A stretch of 64,000 bases of DNA from Perkinsus olseni (Eukaryota > Perkinsozoa > Perkinsida): NCBI GenBank assembly GCA_013115125.1, contig JABANN010000001.1:208597-272596 (forward strand), given 5' to 3'. The translations under genes and the position numbers were made by a program. Positions 45,372-56,608 of the stretch are shown in pieces (the stretch's first letter is position 1; each line of letters opens with the position of its first letter). Under the pieces are notes generated by a model that saw only the letters and a list, made by a program, of their open reading frames with translations, did not search any database and was not told the origin of the DNA.

Positions 45372-45451
45372 GACAGTTTGGCCGAGTGGTCTAAGGCGCT
45401 AGCTTCAGGCGTTAGTCCGCAAGGGCGCGGGTTCGAATCCCGCAGCTGTCA
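45372..45451 (+). tRNA. tRNA-Leu (anticodon CAG)
   Basis: The acceptor strands GACAGTT and AGCTGTC pair over seven positions with one G-T. An A box lies in TGGCCGAGTGG. The anticodon arm is CTAGC, loop TTCAGGC, GTTAG, with CAG at 45406-45408. The long variable arm (TCCGCAAGGGC) is as expected for Leu. The T arm is GCGGGTTCGAATCCCGC, with the B box at 45430-45440. No intron. It lies between two protein genes on the plus strand. Confidence 0.95.
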
Positions 45452-45662
45452 TGTTTGTGATCATCAACCCTACTTTGAGGATATGACTACACTTATCTAT
45501 TTTAAACACCTCCTGGCAGTTCGCCCTCAATAGGGCAACTGATGGCCCTCGATTCATCTCCCGAGTATGATCAGATGAACGCTTCAGAGTGTGAACTCCA
45601 TACCATGTCTGTCACCATCACTTTTTCTGAACACTACGCAATATGCTCGGCTCACGAAACCA

Positions 45663-47303
45663 TTAATGCTTCCTACGCCTGCCTGCAGACTTTTTGCTCC
45701 GGCCACTCTCATTCAAACTTTTCTGCTGAGCGCCTTGGGAATTGTCTTCCTCCGTGCTGCTCGGCTCCTCGGCTAAAGTACGGGTATCCACACGATCCCA
45801 CAAGACATCGCGCCAGTTCGCCAGTACCGAACCCTTGTCGTAGATGTTCTTCAACCCATCCAGCTCGGCCTCGCGGTTTTCCTTCTTGAGATAATCGTGT
45901 ATAGTACGCCACTTGGCTGATTCGTTTGTAGTGACGTTGGAAGCAGCTAGGTACAAATGCCACGACGTGAAGCCAACCAGCACAATAGACATAATCGTGC
46001 AGAGAGTGATCATGGCGATCATTATGTACTCATGAGTGAGGAGCCACTGGAAGATGATCCGATAACTGGCAGTGAACTGCTCTCCTGTGGTGGGGTTGAT
46101 GAACCGGGCGTTCCACAAGTCGCGCTCCTTAACGACGGCCATGAGACTGATCACGCCGACGATGGCACCGTATACGCAGAGAGCAGTATTTGCTAGTAGA
46201 AAGGCGAGGAACCAGTGTACATTGTTGACACCGACACAGTTGTTAATCCACACACAGTGATGGTCGAATCGGGCCATACAACAGTTGCAGAGAGAGCAAT
46301 GCTTACTGCGAGCGGGCCTGAGAATACCGCTGGTGAGTTGAGGCCGTGCCCCGTGCCTTAGTAGCCTTACTTCGGTTGCTTGCATGTGGAGCACTCCTTC
46401 TCATGAAACAGGATCTCGTCCATAGGGTAGATCTTGGAGATCGCACGAACGTTGCGCTTGGTGATGATCCCTGGATCCGTTACGGACGCTGAAAACGGAA
46501 AAAGGGGAAATGATTTTTCGATCTTATTCTGGATCTTACCTGCAGCGAAGGTGTAGATGCAAAGCACGAAAACTAGGAAGCCCATGTATTTATGGTATTC
46601 TTCAAGGTAGATGTTAGGAAGCAGGGGGTATCCTGAGCCATTCAGAATCCCTAAGGTGGGCTTATGTGGTGAACAGCTTACCGAAGATGACATAAAGGAA
46701 GTATCCGCCGACCACTAGACTGAGATAAACAATCTGAACCTAAAAAGAAGCCTTGGAAAATGGCGAGGAGATTGCCAGAGGGTACTATCGGATTGGCCTC
46801 ATTGCAGGTGTAGTTCCAAGCTGAATCCAGGGCGATGCCCCCTCGATCAGAGCCGCAGCAGAGAATGCGCAGTACAAACCTGAGGAGGAATGAGCTCCTC
46901 TCGCTTGACTGGTCAGTGGCCCGTCACCCACGCTACTTTATTGCATTGGGTACATATTCTGTAGCAGCTCGGTATACTCGGTCGAAGACGCTGTTACCAT
47001 CGGATTTACCGAGTAAGAACACCTGAGGGAAGTCTCTTTCCCGCTATAACCGGTGGGCACGCATATGCTAGCGATAAGCGCTTGATAAGAGTACTCTGTA
47101 GTGGCTCGGAACCGCTGTGGATTCCCTTGACGCGATTAATTACACGTTCCTTGTTATTGGAACGCTCGTCGGCCCTTTACGTTCGAGTACGTTACTTATG
47201 TTCAACCATGCAGCCTTCTCAAGCACACCAGGTCCCCGGTTATTACCGCCATCCCGAATCCCACAACGGCCAGGTATATCCCAACGGCGACGAAAAAGTT
47301 CAT
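45663..47303 (-). CDS. DHHC palmitoyltransferase, ZDHHC4-like (398 aa)
   Basis: Exons 47303-47229, 47022-46937, 46879-46786, 46739-46682, 46650-46540, 46488-46371 and 46317-45663 close in phase. An N-terminal membrane helix follows the start ([20 protein letters not shown]). Then come two more hydrophobic segments ([33 protein letters not shown]) and DPGIITKRN. The cysteine-rich domain runs [33 protein letters not shown], with the catalytic DHHC. Two further helices and a Lys/Ser-rich tail ending GRRRKH follow. DHHC enzymes transfer palmitate to protein cysteines at membranes. The lumenal loop and N-terminal layout resemble ZDHHC4. The 206-nt intron 1 is long for this genome. Confidence 0.88.
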
Positions 47304-47815
47304 GATGGTGGAATAAGAAACACTAAGATCATATACCTCTGGAAATGCGGTTTTTATGCGGTCAGTCCGCCGGGATTGAACCCGGGACCTCTTGATCGTT
47401 GTCCATTTAGCTTTGTTGACCGAAAACTTTGGTAAATCGTCACGCTCATCATAAGTGACTGTCGTCGAGGGGTTGAGTGAAGAAACGACCGGATAAATCG
47501 AGTATGTTAGTAGCCAGCTCCTTGGACGACCCTTTGACGCGAGTTCGTATTACTCTATGAACCACAGCGCAGGTTTGCTAGCTACTTGTGAATACGACTT
47601 GGCTTACGGCCGCGGCCTCTTCTTCAAGAGTTGGGTTCGTGATTATTCTATCCGCTGGGATATAAGCGCGCGAGAATCTCCCATGCATTCAAGCCTTATA
47701 GGGAACTAGCCTACTGGCGCAGAATTGGACAACGACAGTGATCACAGCGTCCCTCCACTGCTCTCGCTACTATTGCTTCTCTCAGTTCATTACTACAGCA
47801 TTCCTTCCCACTAGC
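47304..47815. promoter_or_regulatory. region between divergent ZDHHC4-like and PIS genes
   Basis: Start codons point away from each other. On the minus strand the stretch holds a tRNA-like segment with A-box-like and B-box-like words (about 47357-47421, see findings). Confidence 0.4.
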
Positions 47816-48816
47816 ATGGTTTCTGTTTATCTCTTCGTCCCCAACCTCATTGGCTACACTAGAGTGGCTCTGATGCTCATCAGCTTCTATGTGGCGTTCG
47901 AGTAATACCCGCTGCACTCTTGCGAAGTTCCTCAACTGTTACCGTATTATTTTCTTCTTTCAGCAACTGGAAGGCCTTCATCTTCTGTTACTTCTGGTCA
48001 CAGATGTTGGACGCCTTTGATGGTGCTGCCGCCAGACGATTTAACGAGTGTAGTATGTTCGGAGCTGTAAGACAACGGGGAGAATCCTACGCTCTCCCTT
48101 CACCTGTAATGTAGGTACTGGACATGGTCACAGACAGGATTTCCTCCAATATCCTGGCCCTCATACTGAGCCACTTCTACCCGACCCTCTACCTCCCTCT
48201 GGTCATGTTCGCCGTGGTCGATTATGCTTCTCATTGGACCCAAATGTACTCCACTCCCTGCGGCCGTCTCTATTAGAGCTCACTGCTCCCACAGGTACTC
48301 GAGCGTGCTCGCTAAGAATGGTAGCCACAAGTACATCGCCCCCAACAGGCCTTGGTTGTTGAGGAAATACTACGGCAGCAGAGGTAGTCAACGACAAGTC
48401 GAGCGTCCGCCTTCGAGACTGCACTCATTTCAGTCATGCTGTTCACGCTTTGCTTCGCTCAAGAGGCAGTGCTGGTGTTGATGTACCTCTACCACTTCGT
48501 GGCCCTGCCCACTGCAGCGTTCCCAGTGTGGATGCAGCAGGCTGTCTACTATGCTGCCCTAGCATTCCTACCTATTGCATTACTGAAGCAGGTAATAATT
48601 CACCATCATGGGGCGCTTAGATCGGAGAGCCTGAATGTCATCGCTCGGCAGTGAGAGTTTGGTCCATAGTCGTCATGCACATAGCCTTGGAATGGGGGGT
48701 CCTGGGAGATGGGGTTAGTCTCGTCCCATCAGGTCATTAATGTCATTCAATTGATCGACGCTGGTCACGAGATTGTGAAGATCGATGAGGCCAGTCGTGC
48801 CGAGAAGGTCGAGTGA
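47816..48816 (+). CDS. CDIPT: phosphatidylinositol synthase, 216 aa
   Basis: Exons 47816-47901, 47964-48066, 48115-48245, 48295-48383, 48434-48591 and 48733-48816 total 651 nt and close in phase. The start VYLFVPNLIGYTRVALMLIS is the family's first helix. The CDP-alcohol phosphotransferase signature reads DAFDGAAARR, then FGAVLDMVTDR, giving all of D..DG..AR and G...D...D; the last Asp is the catalytic base in the family. DYASHWTQMYSS and YYGSR follow, and three more helices. The enzyme makes phosphatidylinositol from CDP-diacylglycerol and inositol, mostly in the ER. Length equals the animal enzyme (213). The ending Lys/Glu-rich tail is also typical. Confidence 0.94.
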
Positions 48817-49166
48817 TTGTTGTGCAGCAGCGTACTCAGGTTCGTACCCTATGTATTCATTCAATACACTGCTGAGGTCCAATTGAGCTTTTCTGTTAAT
48901 TCCAGTTGTCCTTGGGTGAATCTGTTCTCAATGAATGCGGCAGGAGAAGTGGTGGTACTGGGTATTGCCTTCTGGCAGTCCACAAGGTTTGCATTGATCG
49001 CTCATCCGGAAACAGGCTAAGTTCCAACTCGCTTGCGTTGCTGGCAGCCGTTATTGACTCTCGGGAGAGTGTCGGAGTGGGTGGAGGTTGGATGGCCTAG
49101 AATTCTCACGGCGGTGGGCGTTATACCTGCCCGGGCGAAGGAGTATTAATTTTTTGGTATCACTCA
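48817..49166. other. intergenic, carries a short dispersed repeat
   Basis: Positions 48855-48900 resemble 37900-37945 (TTCAATACACTGCTGAGG... CAATTGAGCTTTTCTGTT). No gene is supported. Confidence 0.45.
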
Positions 49167-51611
49167 ATGAGTACCACCCTACTAGACCTCGAAGATCTAC
49201 TGGGCTCTGATAAGCCTGAGAACAGCAGCAGCAATTTGGGTAACGAGCAGGGGCAGGAGCTCGCCAAAAAAGTAGGAGTGACCAGTGGACGTTGAACTCG
49301 GAGCTCGGTGTAAGGCCGCTGCCTTCGATAAGATGGACGACCTGGTTACCTCAACCCAACCCTTTCCTGAAGGCACGTCAGCTGGGGAAGTGAAGGACGC
49401 CCGTGTTGGTAAGTGACTAAGGAGTAGGTTCGAGCGCAGAGTGTGCAGCCTGCGACTTCTCCCACGACTCTTGGTTCGATTTCTCAAGCGCCGCTTGAAA
49501 TTGAATTTCCGTAGTTGACCAGCAGCATGGACCAACCACCTCATCGACGACAGAGGAGACCATGATCACGCCAATCCGTACCGACACCGCGGCGACACCA
49601 GAGGGGTTGCTGAGCGTAACTCCTGGCCACAGTACTTGGCGGTTAGTGATGTTTTTCCAGGGCTCGGTCGAAGGCATAATCGGTGAGGGTGCGAAAGAGA
49701 GCAGCTCGTCTCAGTCACGGAGTCTCATGTCATCGTCACAACTTCACATCAGTCTTGGGAGCATCCCTGTGTCGGCGGAAAAGACCAGTCCAGCTCAGAC
49801 TACAGTAGGTGTCCGCCACTCCCTTGGTACCACTTTCACTCCGTGTAAGGGGCAGGCATTTTTCCTGAGCAAATTCACAAAAATTTCGTTTCTCGTCAAC
49901 AGAGGCTTCGCAAATGATGTTCCACGATAATATCTATACTCTGTTAAGGTTTCCACTCTGAACTCGTGTTAGGCGTCGAGAAATGAGAAATATTTGAATT
50001 TGCCTTGCAAAAGAGGACGCTTGTTTTACTTACCCGTCTCGCCTCAGTGACGGGGAATTTCCTCCCTGTTATTGTCCGATGATCCCTGCGCAGGTACCCT
50101 CAGAGGTGCTGGCTCCGTCGAACTCGGTGGATGCTGACCGAGCTCGCATCTGGAAAATAATAGATAAATCTGCGGAGGGGGTGACATATCATCTCGGGGC
50201 CCTATCCGACATGGGCTTCGCTATGGAAGCCCGCACTGCCTTGAACCGGTTGAAGGATCGCGCCTTGGCTGGAGAAAGAGATGAGGAAGATCGGCAGGGT
50301 TTCTGGAACGACTTCAAAATTGTCTACTCGAGATTGGCTACCATCCCTGACGTTGAACGGGCGTGGCAGGGGGTGGTGGAATTGAATCGGATCCATGAGG
50401 TATTCTCGTGTGGCATCAACGCGACCGGTGAAGGCGGCATGAGTAAGCTTGTATTCAACCGGCTTGGATTGAGATTACTCTTTAGGTAAGCGGCAGATGG
50501 AGGAAGTTGTCGCGGCAGCTATGCGTGAACACGAAGTTAGATTACACGAACAGCAGCAGGTCATGCTCACAAACCTTCGAGAACAAATTGTAGCGGATGT
50601 TGTTGAGGAGATGAGGAAGATGCGCCGAGTGAGTGGATGGGGCTATTGGTGCCACGGCTGAGGTACCCGACGGAAAATTCTCATGACGTAAGCGTTGGCC
50701 CGTTCGTGTACTTTAAGCTTGTTATTTCTTCGCTCCAGATAGGGTAGTAGCACTATTTTTCCTCTTGGCAAGCGCTTCGTTTCGACCACCAATTTGCGTC
50801 CAAGTTCGAAACGTCTGTTTTCAGGATGAGCGGGCTAAGCTAGCCCACCACATTGACCTGCGCGTGGGTGACTTGGAGAGAAGCATCATGGCAGGGCCAC
50901 TCCATCGCACGACAACAGGAGTAGAACTCACTGTCAGACGCGAGGAACATTTGGTTGTGATCTCAGACGTTCACGTCCGAAGATACGCGAAATTTCGACC
51001 ACCCAGTCGAAACAAAAGGCCAGCTATCTCAGGTAGGCCACATCTCGACTGGATGGATCACAGAATGAGGTTGAATCTTGGCCTTTCTGCGGCTGATGCA
51101 CATTCAGCTCTTTGAGTTGTACCGCATCGCGAAGAAGATCTTTTCGCGGCTTATCGGGCGCAGGTCTAATGCTCTCCCTTTCATCAGTCACGAACAGCCG
51201 CGAGGAGCAGTACTACTCCATCACGTAGCAGCCGGCCGTCGACCTCGCAGCCCTCTCCAAGTCTCGCCGAGGTGATATGAGGCAACGCTTGGAAGCTGTG
51301 CTTATCGGCAGTCACATGGTGGCTCGTCACCGGGGACAGCGTGGGTAGAAGTGTTCCTCTCGAGCGGGTTCTCTCAGGTCCCGGGACGTCCCCGCTTGAG
51401 CGCTGTGCCCAGTACTGGTATCAAAGGCAAGCGTGCTGTAGTCTGCGAGAACTTCCGGAAGGAAAGTGCCAACGAACTATCGGTGGGCATACAGGAGCTC
51501 GTGCATATCCTATCGTCCAAGATTGAGAAGGGATACGTCCGTGTCCGCACACAGGGTCCCAGAGCTGCTAGTGGCTTCGTGCCGGCGCAGATTTTATCGA
51601 TTGACGAATGA
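49167..51611 (+). CDS. coiled-coil protein with C-terminal SH3-like domain
   Basis: Exon 49167-49239 (MSTTLLDLEDLLGSD) joins in phase to 49286-49408 (VDVELGARCKAAAFDKMDDL). Between 49409 and 50093 the path is unresolved. From about 50079 an exon reads ARIWKIIDKSAEGVTYHLGA and RLATIPDVERAWQGVVELN. Then come a coiled coil (MEEVVAAAMREHEVRLHEQQ) and HHIDLRVGDLERSI. The last exon (51380-51611) reads RAVVCENF, ELSVGIQELVHIL, GYVRVR and SGFVPAQIL, which fits the ALYDY / ELSF..GD / G..P..Y order of SH3 domains. It may be two genes, the second starting at the ATG at 50079. A membrane-traffic or cytoskeletal adaptor is possible but unproven. Confidence 0.5.
49417..49930 (-). other. antisense coding-like segments, strand ambiguous
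   Basis: On the minus strand a frame from 49677 to 49417 reads PWKNITNRQVLWPGVT, SNPSGVAAVSVRIGVIMVS and ends SALEPTP. A frame near 49920-49750 carries RNFCEFAQEKC, reminiscent of the end of a Kazal-type inhibitor domain. The plus strand is also open over part of this (49562-49930, Ser/Thr-rich). Either a gene nests in an intron of the SH3 gene, or these are plus-strand linker exons. Confidence 0.3.
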
Positions 51612-52354
51612 AGATGGCTGATGTTATTAATTCGATGTTTCTCTTTCACTCACTTGAAGCCTTTCTTGGAGTAGTCAGGGCTGGCTGATTGTCGTAGCTA
51701 GAGGCGCAGTAGGTCTCATGCCTTGATGGTAGAGGCTCCTTCACGCGTCCCCGTCTGTAGTGTGCGCGTCTGGGAACGGTAGGTGGTACTCTGGGGACTC
51801 CGATGGAATCTCTCAACGTTTTGGCCCCATCGAAGGCGAGCGGGTACTATGCAATACGCCGCGGTAACTGCCTCGACTCCTCCTCCCTATACAGCCGGCA
51901 ACGGTGGCTGCTTTCGCCATTCCTTTTCCCAACAAACGGTCGTCAATCAGCTCGCCATTTCGCAGATTTACATGCACAGTATAGCATGTTGATCACCACG
52001 ATGATCGTTCTGCTTACCACTGAGGTGAATGTGAGCTAGCCTGATCAATTCTCGAGTTCTGCTGGTCTCGAACGCGCCTCGAGCATCACTTCGATCCCCT
52101 GATGAACTGACGATCATCCAAGATGATGCAACGGATGGACAAATGCCCAGTTGGTATGGGCGATGTTGATTTTTGAGGTCGGAGCTCTCTGCGGACATCT
52201 TGGTGGCCGAGTGGAGCTCCAGGCCTCCTCGCTGTTCTGTGTCTTAGAAGATCTTCCGGAGTCCGGCTCTCCAACGTCTGGATGGCCTTGCCCGTACATC
52301 ATTCTCTTCAACGTAAGAACCCACTTTATCGAGTAATTGGCCTGTACCAGCACC
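51612..52354. other. no resolved gene
   Basis: An ATG at 51803 opens MESLNVLAPSKASGYYAIRR before a GTAACT donor-like site, which may be a first exon. Minus-strand frames at 52086-52374 overlap in two phases. I cannot choose. Confidence 0.35.
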
Positions 52355-52630
52355 ATGCCGGGTGGCGCACCCAATGTGGGACGCAGTACCGTGGGCTGCT
52401 CATTCGACCGCCGAGATCGTCCTCTTCAATCTTCAAGTCGAAGCTCTTACTCATCTCTTTACTCGAAGCGCAGTGCGTCCGAATCGCTCCTTGACGAACT
52501 CAACCTCGAGCTGCTCTCCTTAGTCGCTAATGTGACACTCTTGGCCGCAACAATGGGCAACAACTGGGCAACAACAACCCAACCTCATCCTCGGACTTGG
52601 CTTCTGAATGAATATATGAGCATCCCCTGA
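52355..52630 (+). CDS. small Ser-rich protein, 91 aa, hypothetical
   Basis: An open frame from the ATG at 52355 (MPGGAPNVGRSTVG) to the stop at 52628-52630. The first half is rich in Ser and Arg (SSSRSSYSSLYSKRSAS), followed by a Leu-rich amphipathic stretch (LLDELNLELLSLVANV). The Ser/Arg run is not composition-neutral noise, which is why I list it. No homologue is recognised and the end could be altered by an unseen intron. Confidence 0.35.
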   Translation: MPGGAPNVGRSTVGCSFDRRDRPLQSSSRSSYSSLYSKRSASESLLDELNLELLSLVANVTLLAATMGNNWATTTQPHPRTWLLNEYMSIP

Positions 52631-53371
52631 TGAGCGCGCGTGCTGCTGGCAGTGTAGTTGCTGAACGTACACATATAGCAGCGTTCCGTGTCGAACACGA
52701 GTTGAAAGCGGCGCGGTGTGCTGCCTACAGTTGCAAACGACTCCGTCTCTCTGATGGGGGGTGCAGTCGCCACGATTGCACCATTTTAGCATCGATGGGG
52801 CCGCAGCGGATGCAGCGGAATTCGACTGCAATTTCTCCATACGATGTGTAGTATGCTTCGGTATTCGATGGCGATGTGCACTCAACGACACTCAGTAATC
52901 TATCGTCTCTGAGGATAACCTCGACGCACTTACACATACGTCAAGCATTGGCCTCCTCGTTGCATTCGTATACCGGGCAGGCGGGAAGGGAGCATCCTTC
53001 AGTACAGCGTGGCAGGGCAGTAGCACGTATGCTCATGCACGTGAGTGCTAGGCGCAGGATAATACAAGTTATTGGTTGTTACTAACTTCTATGCACACAG
53101 CCAAGCAGTCTCGCTACGTGCCGTTGTTGGAAACGTAGTTGAGAGTATGCTCTTCTCCTTGCCGTGTGTCGTCCAAGTACTCCGCAGTTCTGCATATCAC
53201 TCGCGTGGCGCGCGCAAGCAGTGATACGTAGCTTTCGCCGAGATATCGATTGCTGACTCTGTACGCGTGCTCCGAGTGCTCGAAGAGTCAGCATCCGGCT
53301 TTAACCATCTCTGTCGACTTCAGATTCGGGAAATGTCTCACGATTCACGAAAGTTCTTTTCTGTTCATATC
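52631..53371. other. intergenic upstream of secreted-protein gene
   Basis: Near 52697 the words GTGTCGAACACGAGTTGAAAGCG resemble 55577-55600 upstream of the paralogue, so the duplication that made the pair probably included 5' flank. Confidence 0.4.
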
Positions 53372-54127
53372 ATGACAACCATTCCTCTGGTACTCCTTAC
53401 TGCCGTGTGCGGCGCTTTGGCGATTTTGGACCACTCTGTCGAGCTGATGCTTCCAAGACGTTTGGCTCCCACTCCAATCTCCTTTCCGACGGGTTGCACG
53501 GGCGGACACAAGCCTGACACTGAGCCTTTCTGCGCCACCGGTACTCTGGATTTCTCGGACGGTCTCAAGCTTGATATAACCATTTTCCTTTTTGACGTCG
53601 AGGATCCCACCAAGTCAGTTTATTTCCATGGTGAGTTGAAACTTAATGGTACTACTCCAGTTGGTCTCAATATTACGGGCGGCGGGAGCGCCAAGGTGGT
53701 TCAGAAAGAGGGGCTAGCAGGATTCGTAGATGCTTCAGTAACTCTGGCCGCTGAGACCGTCGGAGATGGTACAGGCAAGTACGATTCAGACACTGGTAAA
53801 TGGGGGGTTGACGTTAAATTGACGGCGGCTGCTGAAGTTGATGCTTTCGGAGGTACCCTTCTAGACCCGTCCTTCTCGGAGGTCGTTACGGCTTACGCCG
53901 GACCGAATTTCGACTTCGGGATCGAGGGTAACTTCGAAAAGTCCACCGGCGATTCTAATAACCAGGGTGCATCTATTGCTCTTGACTTGGCGATAACCAC
54001 TAAGGACAATAATATCCTCACTTGGGAGCTCGGAGTGGAGGTTACACTGCATGTATGGTTGAAACCATTTATTGATTACAAACCCTCGTTCAACGTCTTC
54101 CACAAAGAGTTCAAACTTGAGCTATGA
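53372..54127 (+). CDS. secreted beta-rich protein, copy 1 (251 aa)
   Basis: A single exon. The ATG at 53372 starts MTTIPLVLLTAVCGALA, a signal peptide; an in-frame ATG at 53333 would bury it, so I prefer the inner start. A propeptide-like region with PRRLAPTPISFP follows, then two cysteines (GCTGGHKP..., EPFCATG). Alternating hydrophobic strands come next (LKLDITIFLFDVEDP, VGLNITGGGSAKVV, VTYAGPNFDFGIEGNF), up to the end HKEFKLEL. The paralogue at 55837 shares almost every segment. It is expressed to the outside or to a vesicle. No known fold or function is recognised. Confidence 0.8.
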   Translation: MTTIPLVLLTAVCGALAILDHSVELMLPRRLAPTPISFPTGCTGGHKPDTEPFCATGTLDFSDGLKLDITIFLFDVEDPTKSVYFHGELKLNGTTPVGLNITGGGSAKVVQKEGLAGFVDASVTLAAETVGDGTGKYDSDTGKWGVDVKLTAAAEVDAFGGTLLDPSFSEVVTAYAGPNFDFGIEGNFEKSTGDSNNQGASIALDLAITTKDNNILTWELGVEVTLHVWLKPFIDYKPSFNVFHKEFKLEL

Positions 54128-55836
54128 ATCATAGCCTATGATACTAGAAGCAGACTTCTGCCTTGTAGCTGCAGCCTCCGATGAGTATAGAGTCAGTGTC
54201 CTTTTCGGTTCAGATGGATTACCACTGTCATGCTATTAGACTCATCTATTTCATGTCTCTAGAGGTTAGCTCCTAGGTGCGTCATACGGAGAATTTCCTC
54301 TTTCTGGACTTTTGCGCTCATGTCGCTTTTCCACGCTCCGAACGCTGCAGCTCTCAGCAGCTTGTTCGGTTTATTGTGGACCATCGGACTATAGACGAGA
54401 TAGTGCTTTTACTGAATTGTGATATTTTTCCTGTTCAAGTCTTGACTGAAATGTCGAGGGACTGTGCGCCTTCAAATGTGCTTTGTGCCATTGAGAATAT
54501 GCAGTCTATTGTCTACGCAGTCGTTGGTAGCCCTATCCACATACCATGACCCTCGTCTTTATACCTTTTCTCGAAGTCTACGTGGCTCAGCTAATTTCGC
54601 AAGCTCACAAGGTCATTGCGTTGCCCAGTACCGCGCAATACCTGTACTGTTCTATCCAGAGCTACTACCCTAAGGAGTCTTTAGGGCAGCACAATCTTTA
54701 GTAAAGATTGTGCTGCTCCCCAATACATGGTAATCTTTCGGAGCTTTTGCCAGCAGTTCTCCGAGCAGAGCTGCTCTGGCTGGGTGGATCAGTAAAGGAT
54801 CCACCTGCTTGGTTGCCTGCAGACAGTGCTCGTAGCGAAGCACCAGGCTTCTTTTTCAAAAGGGATGTATTCCAAATGTCTGCCATTTTCACTCGCTAAT
54901 GTGATATCCTCGACCACTGACATGGCAGCCTTGCTGTAGGTCTAAGAGACGTCTGAATGGTATGGGTGTTGCACCGCGGAACTTTCGTCGAACTTTGTAT
55001 GATAGTGGAGCAAAGCTTCGAAGCGTCGCGCGTCATCACAGCAATCCTGCTCTCTAACATGGAGGGGCGTCATCAAAAGTGTTGGCCAAGCAAACGATCC
55101 TGAGGACAGATTTGCTTTGGAGTGTGCTACTGCCCCATCCTCAGTGCCACTGATTCAGTTATCTTCCGCAAAGAATCACTACAGTCTGCACGTTCCTCCT
55201 AGCGTTCATGTGCGTCCGTAGGTGGTTTCGACTATTCGAAAGAGGCTAACACCCTGTTTACGGGGGCGGGTCCGTATATGAGCTTCTTCCACCTCAAAGA
55301 CAGTATTCGCTTCCGGCGAACTAACGTTACTGCCCTCTGCCAACGGCGGTCTCCTCGAGCCTCACCCAGATGCGTCCAGTCACGAGTGCACGAAAGCATA
55401 CCTACGCTAAAACGTCAGACGGGTCTATGGTATGTATCGTCTGGATAATCCGCAGTCGTTTCTGCCCGCTGTCCCTCCCCTCTGGCTATTGGTTGTTCAA
55501 AACAGCTTTGTGTATGGCTGCCACACTATGGCACAACCGTGCTCAATAAGCGTGCGTGCGACAAACTTCGTCGGTTCCTATGTCGAACATAGATTGAAGG
55601 CGTTGCAAAGGGTGACCACGGTAGCTCATGGCTACCATCTCCCTTGGCCAATGCAGGTTGCCATGACAACACTAGAGTACAATGCGCTGTGATGCCGGTG
55701 GCGCTCATGTGGACCCACTTTGCCAATTCTGTGCGGGACTGGCGGCGTAGAGCACGTGCAGGAATACTCGCCGCCTGCTCGACGGTAACTACAACCTTCT
55801 TCTTCGGCGGTTACGTACGAGATTTCAAGCAGTGTG
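54128..55836. other. 1.7 kb between the paralogues
   Basis: Contains a perfect 15-bp inverted repeat with one central base at 54687-54717. Open frames at 54277-54549 and 55432-55692 have no support. Confidence 0.4.
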
Positions 55837-56608
55837 ATGAGGACATTCACTCTAGTATTTCTGCCAGCCATATATGGGGCTGCAGCACTCGTTGATGGCT
55901 CGGTTGAGCGGGGGGTGCCGAGGCGCTTTGATTCTATTCCGATCTCCTACCCGACAACTGTACCGGTGCTGAGAAGCCCGCTACCGAGCCCTTCTGTGTC
56001 ACTGGTACTACCAGTCTGGTAGCCTCGACATCTCAAGCGGCCTCAAGGTGAACATAACCGTTTATATCTTCGACGTTGACGACCCCAAAAAATCAGTCAA
56101 TTTCCATATTGAGATCGCAAATAATAATACGACCCCGACTGGTCTCAATATCACTGGTGGAGGGAGCGCTAAGGTGGTGAAGAAGGAAGAGCTTTTCGGA
56201 GCCGTTGAACTATCAGTCACTGTGAGCGCTGCGACTATCGGTGATGGTAGAGGCAAATATGACCCCAGTACGGGTAGGTATTTGGCTGATATTAAAGTGA
56301 ATGCTGATGCCAAAGCCAGTGCCCTCGATTATGATGCACTCGATCTACCCGTCTCCAAGGTCGTAACGGCTCATATCGGTCCGAACTACGACTTCGGGCT
56401 CGAGGCCATTTTCAAGGAATCCACTGGGGACTCGAAAGACGCAGGTATATCGATCGCCTTCGACCTCACCATGAACACCAAGAACCATGATCTCTTCACT
56501 TGGGACCTCGTTGGAGAGGGGAAGTTGCATATTTGGTGGAAGCCGGCACATATTGACATAACTCCCACTATCGACGTCTTCAACAAGGAGTTCAAACTTG
56601 CGCTATGA
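55837..56608 (+). pseudogene. secreted beta-rich protein, copy 2, frameshifted
   Basis: The ATG at 55837 starts MRTFTLVFLPAIYGAAALV, matching copy 1 in type, then PRRFDSIPISYP. The frame is lost near 55962, where one T seems missing before the first Cys codon. It changes again near 56010-56025, where about 14 extra bases (ACTACCAGTCTGGTAGC region) lie compared with copy 1. From 56048 the frame is intact to the stop and follows copy 1 closely (VNITVYIFDVDDPKKSV, LNITGGGSAKVVKKE, NKEFKLAL). An intron could also explain it, but no GT-AG pair restores the frame. Hence pseudogene or assembly error. Confidence 0.65.

Noticed and set aside
44931-45533. 200-codon plus-strand open frame
   Set aside because: It runs from the last CFAP298 exons through an intron and across tRNA-Leu; only its first part is coding, as exon 6.
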